Positions 15,134 through 21,927 are shown, counted from the stretch's first letter. The stretch: DNA of 30,892 nt from a virus (IMGVR_UViG_3300044645_000245:1-30892), one strand, 5' to 3'. Program-made: numbers and translations. Notes: generated by a model from the letters alone, not told the origin.

Positions 15134-15492
15134 AGAATTGTTTTACCCTTCACGAATACCACCTCGATTCGTGAGTCTGTACTAACCTGCTGCGTTTCTT
15201 TTGGCTTTCCATATACACGAGTCAAGAGCGTTTCAACCGAATACAGGCTACCTTTCTCCAGGCTTTTCTTCATTGCGTTGGCTATGGTCTTTTCCAAGAT
15301 TGTAGCCTTCGGGTTATCCCAAACTTCTTTCAGTTCGTCCAAGTCCATCTGAAGCATTGTCTGGATGGTATCGTTGATCTCGGATAGCTTATACCCCTGC
15401 TCTTTGAGTAGAGTAACGTACTTTTTAGGTCTCCCGTTAGGGTTTAACGTAGTACCCTTCTGTATTTTATTTCCATCGTGAGGGAATGCCAT
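15130..15492 (-). CDS. terS: Terminase small subunit
   Basis: A 120-aa basic protein immediately upstream of terL with a 4-nt overlap. The N-terminal TTLNPNGRPKKYVTLLKEQG (residues ~14-33) has an AT-hook-like GRPKK followed by a helical region, and the middle (ILEKTIANAMKKSLEKG) looks like an oligomerisation helix. This layout is typical of small terminase-like DNA-recognition subunits in Bacteroidetes phages. It probably binds the packaging site and recruits TerL. The call relies on position and general pattern. Confidence 0.8.
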   Translation of the reverse strand: MAFPHDGNKIQKGTTLNPNGRPKKYVTLLKEQGYKLSEINDTIQTMLQMDLDELKEVWDNPKATILEKTIANAMKKSLEKGSLYSVETLLTRVYGKPKETQQVSTDSRIEVVFVKGKTIL

Positions 15493-15511
15493 AGTGTCTG
15501 TTTATCGTCTG

Positions 15512-16696
15512 TTATTCAATAGGTAACCCATTGCGTTTGATTACCAAAGTCGGGTCAAGTTTCTTCATCCTGTCCACAATCACTTGGCAATACTTAGGGT
15601 CAAATTCCATTAACCTTGCCTTACGATTTAATTGTGCTGCTGCAACCATTGTGCTTCCGCTTCCACCAAAAAGGTCTAAAACAATATCATTTTTTTTGCT
15701 ACTATTTTTCATTGCTCGTTCTGGTAACTCAACAGGTTTTTGTGTAGGGTGGTATTCATTTTTACTATCCTTCTTTAATTCCCATACACTTTTTTCATCA
15801 CTTGGACCAAACCATTGAGGACTTTTACCTTTCTTAAATGCATATATAAATGGTTCAAAGTTTGGTATATATTGAGCCATAAAAGCACCTAATCCGCTTT
15901 TTACTTTATACCAACATAAAACTGCTCTTACTTGAAAATTAAGATTAGCAAAAGAATTAAATGTTTCTACTGATTTATTTGTACTATACCATATATAAAA
16001 TGCACAATGGTCGTGTGTAAATATATCTGCATTCATTAAAGCTTCATAAAATAGGTCTGTTAAATTTTCGCCTTGTAGCTTATCATTCTCAATCATTACT
16101 CTTTGATATTTAGGGTCGTGACCTCCTGTATAACTTACACCATACGGAGGATCAGTAAATACCATATCAGCCTTCTCTCCATTCATCAGCTTTGCTACTT
16201 GGTCGCTATCCGTTGAATCTCCACAAAGCAAACGATGCTCTCCTATCTCAAACAAATCTCCTAATACGATATCCGTTTCGATTCCTCCTTCTGGTGCTGC
16301 GAAATCATCTTCCTCTGCTTCTAATACTTCTGCTTCAAACCCAGGTATATCCAAACCCCACTCTTGTAGCTTTTCTGTCTCCCAATTATTCGCAAGGTCG
16401 TTCCAATCCCACTCCCCAAAGCCTACGTTATCCTTAATGATAAACTCCTTCTGTTGTTCTTCCGTTAGGTTGCTTGCTTTGATAACAGGTACTTTATCAA
16501 GTCCTGCTTCCTTACAGGCTTTCAGTCGCATATTCCCACCGAGTACAACCATATCCTCATTAACTACGATAGGTCTAAGCTCAAGCATCTCAGGGAACTC
16601 CTTAATGCTTTGTACGAGCTTCTTAAATTTATCATCCTTAATTATCCTCGGATTATTCGGGTTCGCTTTTACTTGATTAATAGGTAGCTTTATCAT
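15512..16696 (-). CDS. ParB-like domain fused to beta-class DNA methyltransferase
   Basis: I chose the ATG at 16696 because it gives the ATGA overlap with the glycosyltransferase stop (16702 is the alternative). Residues ~1-95 are ParB/sulfiredoxin-like (NPRIIKDDKF, VVLGGNMRLKACKEAG). The methyltransferase has DPPY near residue 182-185 (motif IV) before FGGSGST near 343-349 (motif I), the beta-class order, so it is an N6-adenine or N4-cytosine enzyme. The recognition region between them is unusually AT-rich. It probably protects phage DNA from host restriction or marks it for packaging, given that terS follows directly. No partner restriction enzyme is seen, so it is an orphan enzyme. Confidence 0.92.
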   Translation of the reverse strand: MIKLPINQVKANPNNPRIIKDDKFKKLVQSIKEFPEMLELRPIVVNEDMVVLGGNMRLKACKEAGLDKVPVIKASNLTEEQQKEFIIKDNVGFGEWDWNDLANNWETEKLQEWGLDIPGFEAEVLEAEEDDFAAPEGGIETDIVLGDLFEIGEHRLLCGDSTDSDQVAKLMNGEKADMVFTDPPYGVSYTGGHDPKYQRVMIENDKLQGENLTDLFYEALMNADIFTHDHCAFYIWYSTNKSVETFNSFANLNFQVRAVLCWYKVKSGLGAFMAQYIPNFEPFIYAFKKGKSPQWFGPSDEKSVWELKKDSKNEYHPTQKPVELPERAMKNSSKKNDIVLDLFGGSGSTMVAAAQLNRKARLMEFDPKYCQVIVDRMKKLDPTLVIKRNGLPIE

Positions 16697-17331
16697 AGCC
16701 ATTCTGTTTGATAGATAGTGTAGTTATTTTCTTCTTGATATTTTCCTGTCTCTCTCGCCCATAGATAATCGCACTTGCTTAGTCCTTCATCCTTCATCCT
16801 TCGGTAAGGTGTATCTTGTCCTACATCGTGTCCAATATGTTCTGCTCGCAGTCCGCTTAGATAGTAATTCAGGTGTCCTGTCATTTGTAAGCGGTAAGAG
16901 TAATCTCTATCCTGCATTCCGTATGGATCGTAGGCTTCATTAAAGTAACCTATTTTGTCTATGGCTTTCATCGGTATAAGAACATTCCCGAAGGCTGCTT
17001 CTTGTATGTGTACTTGGAGTCCGTTGATTGTGGTAGGCTCTGAGATACTTTCGACTGTGTGAATCCCTATCATACCAGAATTAGGAATAGTTATCATCGC
17101 TTGTACCATTCTTTCGAGCCAACTATTAGGCATAAGGATATCATTAGCCATTGTAACTACCGCATCGTATGTCCTCGATTGAAAGATTCCGTAGTTAATA
17201 GCTTTAGAGATTCCTTTCATATCGACTATGGTAAAGTCGAAAGGATACCCTGCGTTATTGAAGTTCACATCCTTTACCCGTTGAGTATAGTCGTGCCTAT
17301 CGTAGTCTAAGAGTATGACATTTATGTTCAT
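16693..17331 (-). CDS. GT2-like glycosyltransferase
   Basis: Start at 17331 (MNINVILLDYDRHD) is preferred because it gives an ATGA overlap with the acyltransferase stop; 17340 is the alternative. About 212 aa. The fold shows an N-terminal strand, TYDAVVTMANDILMPNSWLE near residues 54-73 with a D-I-L element where the metal-binding DxD of GT-A enzymes usually sits, and EAYDPYGMQDRDYSYRLQMT near 140 containing the acidic DRDYSYR motif of family 2 enzymes. It likely transfers a sugar to a glycan or virion protein. Donor and acceptor cannot be read from sequence. It is the last gene of the glycan cassette. Confidence 0.82.
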   Translation of the reverse strand: MNINVILLDYDRHDYTQRVKDVNFNNAGYPFDFTIVDMKGISKAINYGIFQSRTYDAVVTMANDILMPNSWLERMVQAMITIPNSGMIGIHTVESISEPTTINGLQVHIQEAAFGNVLIPMKAIDKIGYFNEAYDPYGMQDRDYSYRLQMTGHLNYYLSGLRAEHIGHDVGQDTPYRRMKDEGLSKCDYLWARETGKYQEENNYTIYQTEWL

Positions 17332-17816
17332 CGATTCCATCCTAAATCTTTTACAGGTACTCCTGCGTATTTATGAAATGGTTGTAATTCTGATTTCTTA
17401 CCTACGAAAGCGGAAGCACCTATCATACATCCTTCTGGTATTACTACCTTCTGATGTATAACTGCATTCAGTCCTATGTTAGTATTCTGATGGATAATCG
17501 AATGACCTCCGATTTTCGCACCGCAGCTTATCGTAACTCCATCCTGAATTATCGCATCGTGTCCTACGTGAGAGTGTTTCATCAAGTAGCAGTTCTCTCC
17601 GATGGTTGTATTCTGATGCGTTCCTGAATCGACAGTTACTAATCCTGTGAGCCTTGCTCCTTTCTTGATAATCACTTTACCTACGTTATCCTCTTTACCT
17701 TTCCACTCAGCAGGACCACCGATAATGCAAAGAGGTCCGACATAGACATTATCTTCGATTACTACTCCATCGTAGATTACCGCAGTCGGATGTATGTAAG
17801 CTGATTCGTGTATCAT
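17328..17816 (-). CDS. LpxA-like left-handed beta-helix acyltransferase
   Basis: A 162-aa protein made of hexapeptide repeats (YIHPTAVIYDGVVIEDNVYV, VTISCGAKIGGHSIIHQNTN) typical of left-handed beta-helix acyl- and acetyltransferases. The segment LMKHSHVGHDAIIQDGV (residues ~78-94) matches the LpxA active-site region, where a His acts as general base, followed by the GGH and IGLNAVIHQ repeats. It is shorter than LpxA (~260 aa) because the C-terminal helical domain is missing. It may acylate or acetylate a nucleotide-activated sugar for the flanking glycosyltransferases. Substrate is unknown. It starts 27 bases after the stop of the 66-aa gene. Confidence 0.82.
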   Translation of the reverse strand: MIHESAYIHPTAVIYDGVVIEDNVYVGPLCIIGGPAEWKGKEDNVGKVIIKKGARLTGLVTVDSGTHQNTTIGENCYLMKHSHVGHDAIIQDGVTISCGAKIGGHSIIHQNTNIGLNAVIHQKVVIPEGCMIGASAFVGKKSELQPFHKYAGVPVKDLGWNR

Positions 17817-17843
17817 CTTCCTTGACCTCTGTAATTTCTTTCT

Positions 17844-18044
17844 TTACGATTGTTTTTGTTTCGGCTCTTCTGAGCTTTTCCCCCCTTCCGTTTCCCAAAG
17901 GTTACTTTGTTTGTTGTTAACTTTGCCATATTGTCCTGATGCTAAAATTGCTTTCCATACTTCCATAGCCTTCTCTTTTGTATCATACTGACATTCTCCT
18001 GTACCGATTTTCCACTTTCCGTTCTTACATTGAGTTACTGGCAT
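17844..18044 (-). CDS. Small Lys/Gly-rich hypothetical protein, 66 aa
   Basis: Begins MPVTQCKNGKWKIGTGECQY, where C-x-NGKWKIGTGEC suggests a small beta hairpin with two Cys, followed by a helix (TKEKAMEVWKAILASGQYG) and a polar tail. Short proteins or domains of this form recur in phage genomes, sometimes attached to head proteins. It overlaps the GT4-like gene by 10 nt and precedes the acyltransferase. It could be a small accessory of the cassette, but no function can be assigned. Confidence 0.65.
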   Translation of the reverse strand: MPVTQCKNGKWKIGTGECQYDTKEKAMEVWKAILASGQYGKVNNKQSNLWETEGGKSSEEPKQKQS

Positions 18045-19042
18045 ATAGATTCAAATAATTGTTTTCTAAGGATGTTTACTTTGTGCAGATTAAAGTTCTC
18101 GTTACACCACTCGTAATTTGCTTCTCCGAGTTCTTTTCTATAAATAGCATCCTCGGTTATTTTTTTAATCGCAGGATACCACTCAGTCTGTTTATCTATC
18201 TTGATAACGTGAGGTGCATCATCGTATGGAGGTACGTTAGAAATGATAACAGGAATCTTCTTACACGCAGCCTCTAAGATTTTTAGGTTACTCTTCATTG
18301 AGTTAAACTTCGAATGAACGAGAGGGACTATCGTAGCATCTGCGTTATTGTAGAAGTTCATATACTCGGTTACCTTCTTATTCCTTTCGATATCTCCGAG
18401 CTTCAACCCACAAGTAAAGTAATGAATCATCTTATGCCATACCGCTTCTGAATATCTATTCGGGTTATCGAATCCACACAAACGGAAGTGAACCTTCGAT
18501 TTAAGTACCGAGTCAGATGCTACTTTCTTTAGTGGGTTCTGTAATAGCTGAAGGTCTTTCTCGTGAGTGATTGAACCTGCGTAGATGAAACGAACTTTGT
18601 CGCTATTTGTTACAACATCGGTAAACTGATCCTCTCCATAAGGCAAAGCGTTTGGAACTATTGCTACGTTTGAGTTTATTAGTCTTATCTCATTCCATAG
18701 CCTATCAGTAGTAGTAGTAACCAGGTCTGCTATTTTGATATGGTCGATTACCGCCTGAGTAGGATAAACATCTTTAAGAATGTGCCATTGGTCTAAATGC
18801 CAATAATCATCGATATCGATTACTAACTTGAATCCGTACCTCTCTTTGAAATCTTCTAAGACTGAGATATGAATAGCAGGTATGAATCGATTAATGTAAA
18901 CAATATCCCATCCTTCTTTCAAAGTTTCCTCGCTAAGTACATCAGTTATCAAAGCATAAGCCTTCGGGAGAAAGTGAACAGGAAGCATTAAGCGATGGTA
19001 TCCTACTCCTGAGTTCTGCTGAGTAATTACGAGTATTCTCAT
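18035..19042 (-). CDS. GT4-like (GT-B fold) glycosyltransferase
   Basis: A 335-aa protein. The N-terminal Rossmann half contains MRILVITQQNSGVGYHRLML and, near residue 92, FKLVIDIDDYWHLDQWHILK. The C-terminal half has VRFIYAGSITHEKDLQLLQN (~170) and later ADATIVPLVHSKFNSMKSNL (~235), followed by KILEAACKKIPVIISNV, the usual ExxAxxxPVI donor-site pattern of GT-B enzymes. The NSMKSNLKILEA arrangement is a known variant. It likely uses a nucleotide-sugar donor to modify a glycan; the acceptor is unknown. Its start has a 4-nt overlap with the 92-aa gene, so it belongs to the sigma-headed operon. Confidence 0.88.
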   Translation of the reverse strand: MRILVITQQNSGVGYHRLMLPVHFLPKAYALITDVLSEETLKEGWDIVYINRFIPAIHISVLEDFKERYGFKLVIDIDDYWHLDQWHILKDVYPTQAVIDHIKIADLVTTTTDRLWNEIRLINSNVAIVPNALPYGEDQFTDVVTNSDKVRFIYAGSITHEKDLQLLQNPLKKVASDSVLKSKVHFRLCGFDNPNRYSEAVWHKMIHYFTCGLKLGDIERNKKVTEYMNFYNNADATIVPLVHSKFNSMKSNLKILEAACKKIPVIISNVPPYDDAPHVIKIDKQTEWYPAIKKITEDAIYRKELGEANYEWCNENFNLHKVNILRKQLFESICQ

Positions 19043-19317
19043 TTTTTAGGTCTCCCTCTCTTTTTAACTTCCGTTACAGGATTAATTGCCTTAATGTACT
19101 CATCTTGACTTTCGCAGTATCTAATCAATCTTTCAAGCATATCAAACACACAAGCTCCGCACCAATGGGTAAGAATAAACTGACCATCCAAATACTTCCG
19201 ATAGAGTTGCTCATACTGACCAAGTACATCGAATGGAATGTTTCTCGTAAATCCGAGTTTTACTGAATCGAAGTTTAACTTATGCTGAATAAGAAAATCT
19301 ACCTCTGCCTTTGTCAT
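19039..19317 (-). CDS. Small protein with C-terminal AT-hook-like tail
   Basis: A 92-aa protein with a helical body, a HWCGACVFDMLERLI segment (residues ~52-66) and a basic C-terminus KKRGRPKK. The RGRP core is a minor-groove AT-hook motif, so DNA binding is possible. It sits between a membrane protein and the GT4-like gene with 4-nt overlaps on both sides. No family is recognised. The AT-hook is seen directly; the function is not. Confidence 0.65.
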   Translation of the reverse strand: MTKAEVDFLIQHKLNFDSVKLGFTRNIPFDVLGQYEQLYRKYLDGQFILTHWCGACVFDMLERLIRYCESQDEYIKAINPVTEVKKRGRPKK

Positions 19318-19568
19318 TGGAATTTATTGTAGATGTTGATAAGGAAGTTCTTAAAGTACGGAGCGAATACCCCAGAGCCAAACATCGCCAAAGTTCCGTA
19401 GGTAACGAAATCAGGTAATAGGAACAAAGCAAGACCTATCCAAGCGGTTAAACACAGAGGGCAAGTAAACGGCTTAAAGTTCCATCCCCACTTCTCGAAT
19501 AAACGAGACTGAGTAATCGCATAGAACGTAAATAGGTTAGCAGCTAAGATGATACTAATCGTGTGCAT
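19314..19568 (-). CDS. Small membrane protein, DUF1360-like
   Basis: An 84-aa protein with an N-terminal hydrophobic helix (ISIILAANLFTFYAI), then FKPFTCPLCLTAWIG (residues ~32-46) and further hydrophobic stretches. The CPLCLTAW element resembles the CxxC-x3-W pattern of DUF1360-type membrane proteins. Overlaps of 14 nt with the sigma-like gene and 4 nt with the next gene tie it to this operon. It presumably lies in the inner membrane; its role is unknown. Confidence 0.65.
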   Translation of the reverse strand: MHTISIILAANLFTFYAITQSRLFEKWGWNFKPFTCPLCLTAWIGLALFLLPDFVTYGTLAMFGSGVFAPYFKNFLINIYNKFQ

Positions 19569-20073
19569 TTCGTATTTTGTATTTGAGTAAAGTCTTTACT
19601 TTCTTAATGGTTTTTAGAAGCGACCTATACGGAATCTTCGTATCTCTTGAAACCTGTAGGAGATTACCTGTCTCAGAGAATAGCCTAAAGATTTCTTTCT
19701 CGTACCAGTGGAGTATTTCCATTGAAGCATTCAGCTTCTCGGTTATAGATTCATCGTAAGGTTCTACTGATCCTAAATCGCCCACCTCTTCGTAAACCTT
19801 GCGGAATGTCCGAGCGAAATTACTTCGGTCACTCTTAGCCATATTCACGATTGTACGGACTACAAAATACTTCAGATATCCATCCTTGTACATCTTCAGT
19901 AAACGCTCCTCATCCATCTCGCACAACACAAGGAAAACTTCTTGCAATAAATCCCCTTGCAGTTCGTAGGGTTTCATCTTACCGATAGCTTCGTTGATGT
20001 CCTTCGATAGGTACAGTTCCGTTATAATGTCCGTTCGGTTCACGATTCGAATGTAACCGATGTAATGTTTCAA
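19555..20073 (-). CDS. Sigma-70-like transcription regulator
   Basis: A 172-aa protein. Residues ~38-80 (QGDLLQEVFLVLCEMDEERL, YLKYFVVRTIVNMAKSDRSN) look like sigma region 2, and ~125-165 (YEKEIFRLFSETGNLLQVSR, then TKIPYRSLLKTIKKVKTLLK) look like a region-4 helix-turn-helix. The size fits an ECF-type sigma factor. The start is a TTG at 20073 with AAGGAG 6 nt upstream; an in-frame TAA 18 nt upstream excludes a longer start. It is the first gene of the long minus-strand late operon and diverges from the early operon, so it is the natural candidate for late-gene activation. Loss of promoter specificity or an anti-sigma role cannot be ruled out. Confidence 0.78.
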   Translation of the reverse strand: MKHYIGYIRIVNRTDIITELYLSKDINEAIGKMKPYELQGDLLQEVFLVLCEMDEERLLKMYKDGYLKYFVVRTIVNMAKSDRSNFARTFRKVYEEVGDLGSVEPYDESITEKLNASMEILHWYEKEIFRLFSETGNLLQVSRDTKIPYRSLLKTIKKVKTLLKYKIRNAHD

Positions 20074-20138
20074 AAATGCTCCTTGTCCTTATCTTCTTAT
20101 TCTACTTTATATTATACTTCTTATTCTTATTATGCTTA

Positions 20139-20157
20139 TAGGGTACTGGATACCCTA
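20139..20157. repeat. Inverted repeat IR1 (7-5-7)
   Basis: TAGGGTA-CTGGA-TACCCTA, perfect 7-bp arms with a 5-nt spacer, in the 5' leader of the sigma-like gene. Could be an operator half-site pair or an RNA hairpin in the leader. Confidence 0.7.
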
Positions 20158-20161
20158 CTAC

Positions 20162-20180
20162 ATACCTATTAAATAGGTAT
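20162..20180. repeat. Inverted repeat IR2 (9-1-9)
   Basis: ATACCTATT-A-AATAGGTAT, perfect 9-bp arms around a single A, four bases after IR1. Near-continuous dyad symmetry of this kind suits a dimeric repressor operator. Confidence 0.75.
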
Positions 20181-20191
20181 TAAAATACTAT

Positions 20192-20210
20192 TTTCAAAAA
20201 TACTTTGAAA
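20192..20210. repeat. Inverted repeat IR3 (7-5-7) over a -7-like element
   Basis: TTTCAAA-AATAC-TTTGAAA, perfect 7-bp arms and 5-nt spacer, the same geometry as IR1. It covers the minus-strand TATTTTTG at 20195-20202, so a bound protein would block that promoter. Confidence 0.7.
20195..20202 (-). promoter_or_regulatory. Possible minus-strand promoter (-7 TATTTTTG) for the sigma-headed operon
   Basis: TATTTTTG on the minus strand matches the Bacteroidetes -7 consensus TAnnTTTG. No good TTTG was found 19-20 nt upstream, so the promoter may need an activator. It would start transcription near 20188 and leave a leader of about 115 nt holding IR2 and IR1. Confidence 0.45.
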
Positions 20211-20247
20211 CCTAAATGCTTGATTTTCAGTAAAATACGCTGATTTC

Positions 20248-20273
20248 GGCAACTTTCTTAAAAAATAGTTGCC
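20248..20273. repeat. Inverted repeat IR4 (7-12-7)
   Basis: GGCAACT and AGTTGCC are perfect 7-bp arms separated by an A/T-rich 12-nt loop. It lies just upstream of the early promoter -33 element (20280-20283), where an activator or repressor could act. It has no U-tract, so it is not a simple terminator. Confidence 0.65.
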
Positions 20274-20279
20274 CAAAAA

Positions 20280-20311
20280 TTTGGAATTGTGTACAAGTCG
20301 CTTTATATTTG
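20280..20311 (+). promoter_or_regulatory. Early plus-strand promoter (Bacteroidetes -33/-7 type)
   Basis: TTTG at 20280-20283 and TATATTTG at 20304-20311, separated by 20 nt, match the Bacteroidetes consensus TTTG / TAnnTTTG read by the primary sigma factor. Transcription would begin near 20318, about 30 nt before the first small early gene. It is the clearest promoter in the window and drives the early operon. Confidence 0.78.
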
Positions 20312-20349
20312 TTCTATCAATAACGGCGAAAGCCACTAAAACTAAACCA

Positions 20350-20439
20350 ATGAAAAAGCAAAAAGACCTACACCCAGGACTGTTCCTACTCATTCTCGCA
20401 GTAATCTTATTCCTAACCTCTAAACTTGAGCAGCTATGA
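20350..20439 (+). CDS. 29-aa predicted membrane micropeptide
   Basis: Open frame of 29 codons from ATG 20350: a basic N-terminus (MKKQKDLHPG) followed by one transmembrane helix (LFLLILAVILFLTSKLEQL). It is the first reading frame after the early promoter, and its TGA overlaps the next ATG (ATGA). The topology (positive inside, single helix) would put it in the inner membrane. No homologue is recognised. The coupling and promoter position are the reasons to call it. Confidence 0.6.
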   Translation: MKKQKDLHPGLFLLILAVILFLTSKLEQL

Positions 20440-20591
20440 AAGAGATTCTAATCTACTCAGTTATTTTGCTTATCTTCGGATTCTACCTCAAGATTCTTTA
20501 CGAGATATGGACTATCCGACAAGAGGATAAAAAGGAATGGGAAAACTATTGGAACGAAGTATTTAATAACGCTAAAAACCAAAAACAATGA
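20436..20591 (+). CDS. 51-aa membrane-anchored protein
   Basis: A 51-aa frame, 4-nt overlaps with genes on both sides. It has an N-terminal hydrophobic helix (EILIYSVILLIFGFYLKIL) and a charged, Trp-rich cytoplasmic-looking tail (EDKKEWENYWNEVFNNAKNQ). One possible role is early host takeover or superinfection exclusion, but nothing in the sequence proves it. It is below the length limits of many gene finders and may be missed in routine annotation. Confidence 0.65.
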   Translation: MKEILIYSVILLIFGFYLKILYEIWTIRQEDKKEWENYWNEVFNNAKNQKQ

Positions 20592-20833
20592 CTATCAAAA
20601 TTCCTGTCGCATCGACTGAAAGAGCAAAGCACATTCAGAATTACAATTTCGCTTTCATTAAAATCAATTCAGTTACTCAAAGACAAAGTGGAGATATGTA
20701 TGATGTAGAGATTGAATATCCAGATAGTTTCGGTGCTGAGAAGTTAGCATCGGATTTATTCGGGTGTGGTGTATCTTTTGGTCTTGATCTTCAATACTCA
20801 AGCTATGGAACAGAACCAGAGAGAGTGCGATAA
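20588..20833 (+). CDS. Hypothetical early protein, 81 aa
   Basis: Starts MTIKIPVASTERAKHIQNYN and overlaps the upstream gene by ATGA. The middle (RQSGDMYDVEIEYPDSFGAE) and end (FGCGVSFGLDLQYSSYGTEP) are mixed alpha/beta without a known motif. It forms the third unit in a coupled run of small early genes. No function is assigned. Confidence 0.6.
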   Translation: MTIKIPVASTERAKHIQNYNFAFIKINSVTQRQSGDMYDVEIEYPDSFGAEKLASDLFGCGVSFGLDLQYSSYGTEPERVR

Positions 20834-20969
20834 GTTCAACGCTTGGATGCGATATATCCACCGAGATAAACTAATCAAGATAAAGGCTCAACCAAAAATA
20901 AACGAGCCTAAGAACTTCTCGGAATGGTTACTATACATCCATCAACAAAGAAATAGACCATCTCGCTGA
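20805..20969 (+). CDS. Hypothetical early protein, 54 aa
   Basis: I chose the ATG at 20805 (MEQNQRECDKFNAWMRYIHR); the frame is open from further upstream but that part lies wholly inside the 81-aa gene. The 54-aa product is basic (RDKLIKIKAQPKIN, YIHQQRNRPSR) and may bind nucleic acid. It overlaps the 81-aa gene by 29 nt. No family is recognised, and it is the least certain of the early genes. Confidence 0.5.
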   Translation: MEQNQRECDKFNAWMRYIHRDKLIKIKAQPKINEPKNFSEWLLYIHQQRNRPSR

Positions 20970-20992
20970 GGTCGTTAATCTGAGGCGAGACA

Positions 20993-21045
20993 GGAGGTGG
21001 GAGTTTTTTGAATGTTCTGGTTTGGTCTCCCCCTCCTTATTTTTT
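20993..21045 (+). terminator. Terminator or attenuator before the ERF gene
   Basis: GGAGG-T-GGGAG (20993-21003) pairs with CTCCC-CCTCC (21027-21036): a 10-bp stem with one bulged T and a 23-nt loop, followed by TTATTTTTT. A second stem, TCTCGC/GCGAGA (20961-20966 / 20985-20990), lies just upstream. No promoter is seen between this structure and ERF, so it is probably partial or regulated. Confidence 0.6.
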
Positions 21046-21064
21046 CAAATATCAATCTACCTAT

Positions 21065-21661
21065 ATGTTAGCAAAAATTCAATCTTTAATCAAAGCACCG
21101 AAGGGACAATTTAATTCATTCGGCAAGTACAAGTATCGCTCCTGTGAGGATATCGTAGAGGCAGTAAAGCCAATAATCAATCCGCTTGGATTCTACCTCA
21201 CTCTCACCGATGAAGTAGTCGTATTAGGCAACCGCTTTTATATCAAAGCCACCGCTAAGATATCTAACGGAACAGAGACCTATGAGTCTGTAGCCTACGC
21301 AAGAGAAGAAGAAGTTAAGAAAGGAATGGATGGATCACAGGTAACAGGAGCAGCATCTTCCTATGCTCGGAAGTATGCTTTGAATGGTCTTTTCGCCATC
21401 GATGATACTGCCGACTCTGACGCTACAAATAAGCACGAAGTACCTACCGATTCAGAAAAGCAGATACTACGTAACTTAGTATTTAGGACATCATTAACCG
21501 AAGAGCAGAGAGATTCAGCTTTCGAATCTATCGAGAAGTGCGTTAACTATGAAACTTACCAAAAGATTCAGTTCAGGCTTGAAGATTTACAGCTACCTTT
21601 AGACCAGGTAACTAACCCAACGCAAAAAGAAATATCTAACCACATCAAAAAACTAAAATGA
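21065..21661 (+). CDS. erf: ERF-family single-strand annealing protein
   Basis: I chose the ATG at 21065 (MLAKIQSLIKAPKGQFNSFG, 198 aa); an upstream extension would read through the terminator. Family features: KGQFNSFGKYKYRSCEDIVE (residues ~13-32), the beta-strand core with LTLTDEVVVLGNRFYIKATA, and DGSQVTGAASSYARKYALNG followed by LFAIDDTADSD (~101-132), which is the most conserved ERF segment. It binds single-stranded DNA and promotes annealing-based recombination, probably with the SSB-tip protein and NinG encoded downstream. The next gene overlaps by 4 nt. Confidence 0.93.
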   Translation: MLAKIQSLIKAPKGQFNSFGKYKYRSCEDIVEAVKPIINPLGFYLTLTDEVVVLGNRFYIKATAKISNGTETYESVAYAREEEVKKGMDGSQVTGAASSYARKYALNGLFAIDDTADSDATNKHEVPTDSEKQILRNLVFRTSLTEEQRDSAFESIEKCVNYETYQKIQFRLEDLQLPLDQVTNPTQKEISNHIKKLK

Positions 21662-21927
21662 GAAAGCTAAACATCACAGTCGAACTATGGGATGAGCAGG
21701 AAGATGGAACAGAAGTCTGCACTCCTTACGATTTATTAGTCGAAGTAGATTGGGAAGATTCTGAACCTGCAAGCCTTCACCACATACCGCATCAAGGATT
21801 TTTCCGATTAGATGTTCTGAATTGGAACGGAGTCGATAAAGATTCTGACCTCGCTAAACGAATTTTGAAAGAAGCTTACGAACTTGATTGGGATGAAATC
21901 CTATCAGAAGATGAAGATATTTACTGA
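21658..21927 (+). CDS. Acidic hypothetical protein, 89 aa
   Basis: Very acidic (VEVDWEDSEP, LDWDEILSEDEDIY at the C-terminus) with a beta-rich centre (HHIPHQGFFRLDVLNWNGVD). It is coupled to ERF by an ATGA overlap, so a role near recombination or as a DNA mimic is possible but speculative. No family recognised. Confidence 0.65.
   Translation: MRKLNITVELWDEQEDGTEVCTPYDLLVEVDWEDSEPASLHHIPHQGFFRLDVLNWNGVDKDSDLAKRILKEAYELDWDEILSEDEDIY

Noticed and set aside
20095-20140. DnaA boxes of the classic TTATCCACA type in the A/T-rich tract
   Set aside because: No close match was found; the origin idea rests only on A/T content, repeats and neighbouring genes.
20169-20393. 74-codon minus-strand frame in the control region
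   Set aside because: It spans the early promoter, two inverted repeats and the first micropeptide gene, and does not look protein-like.
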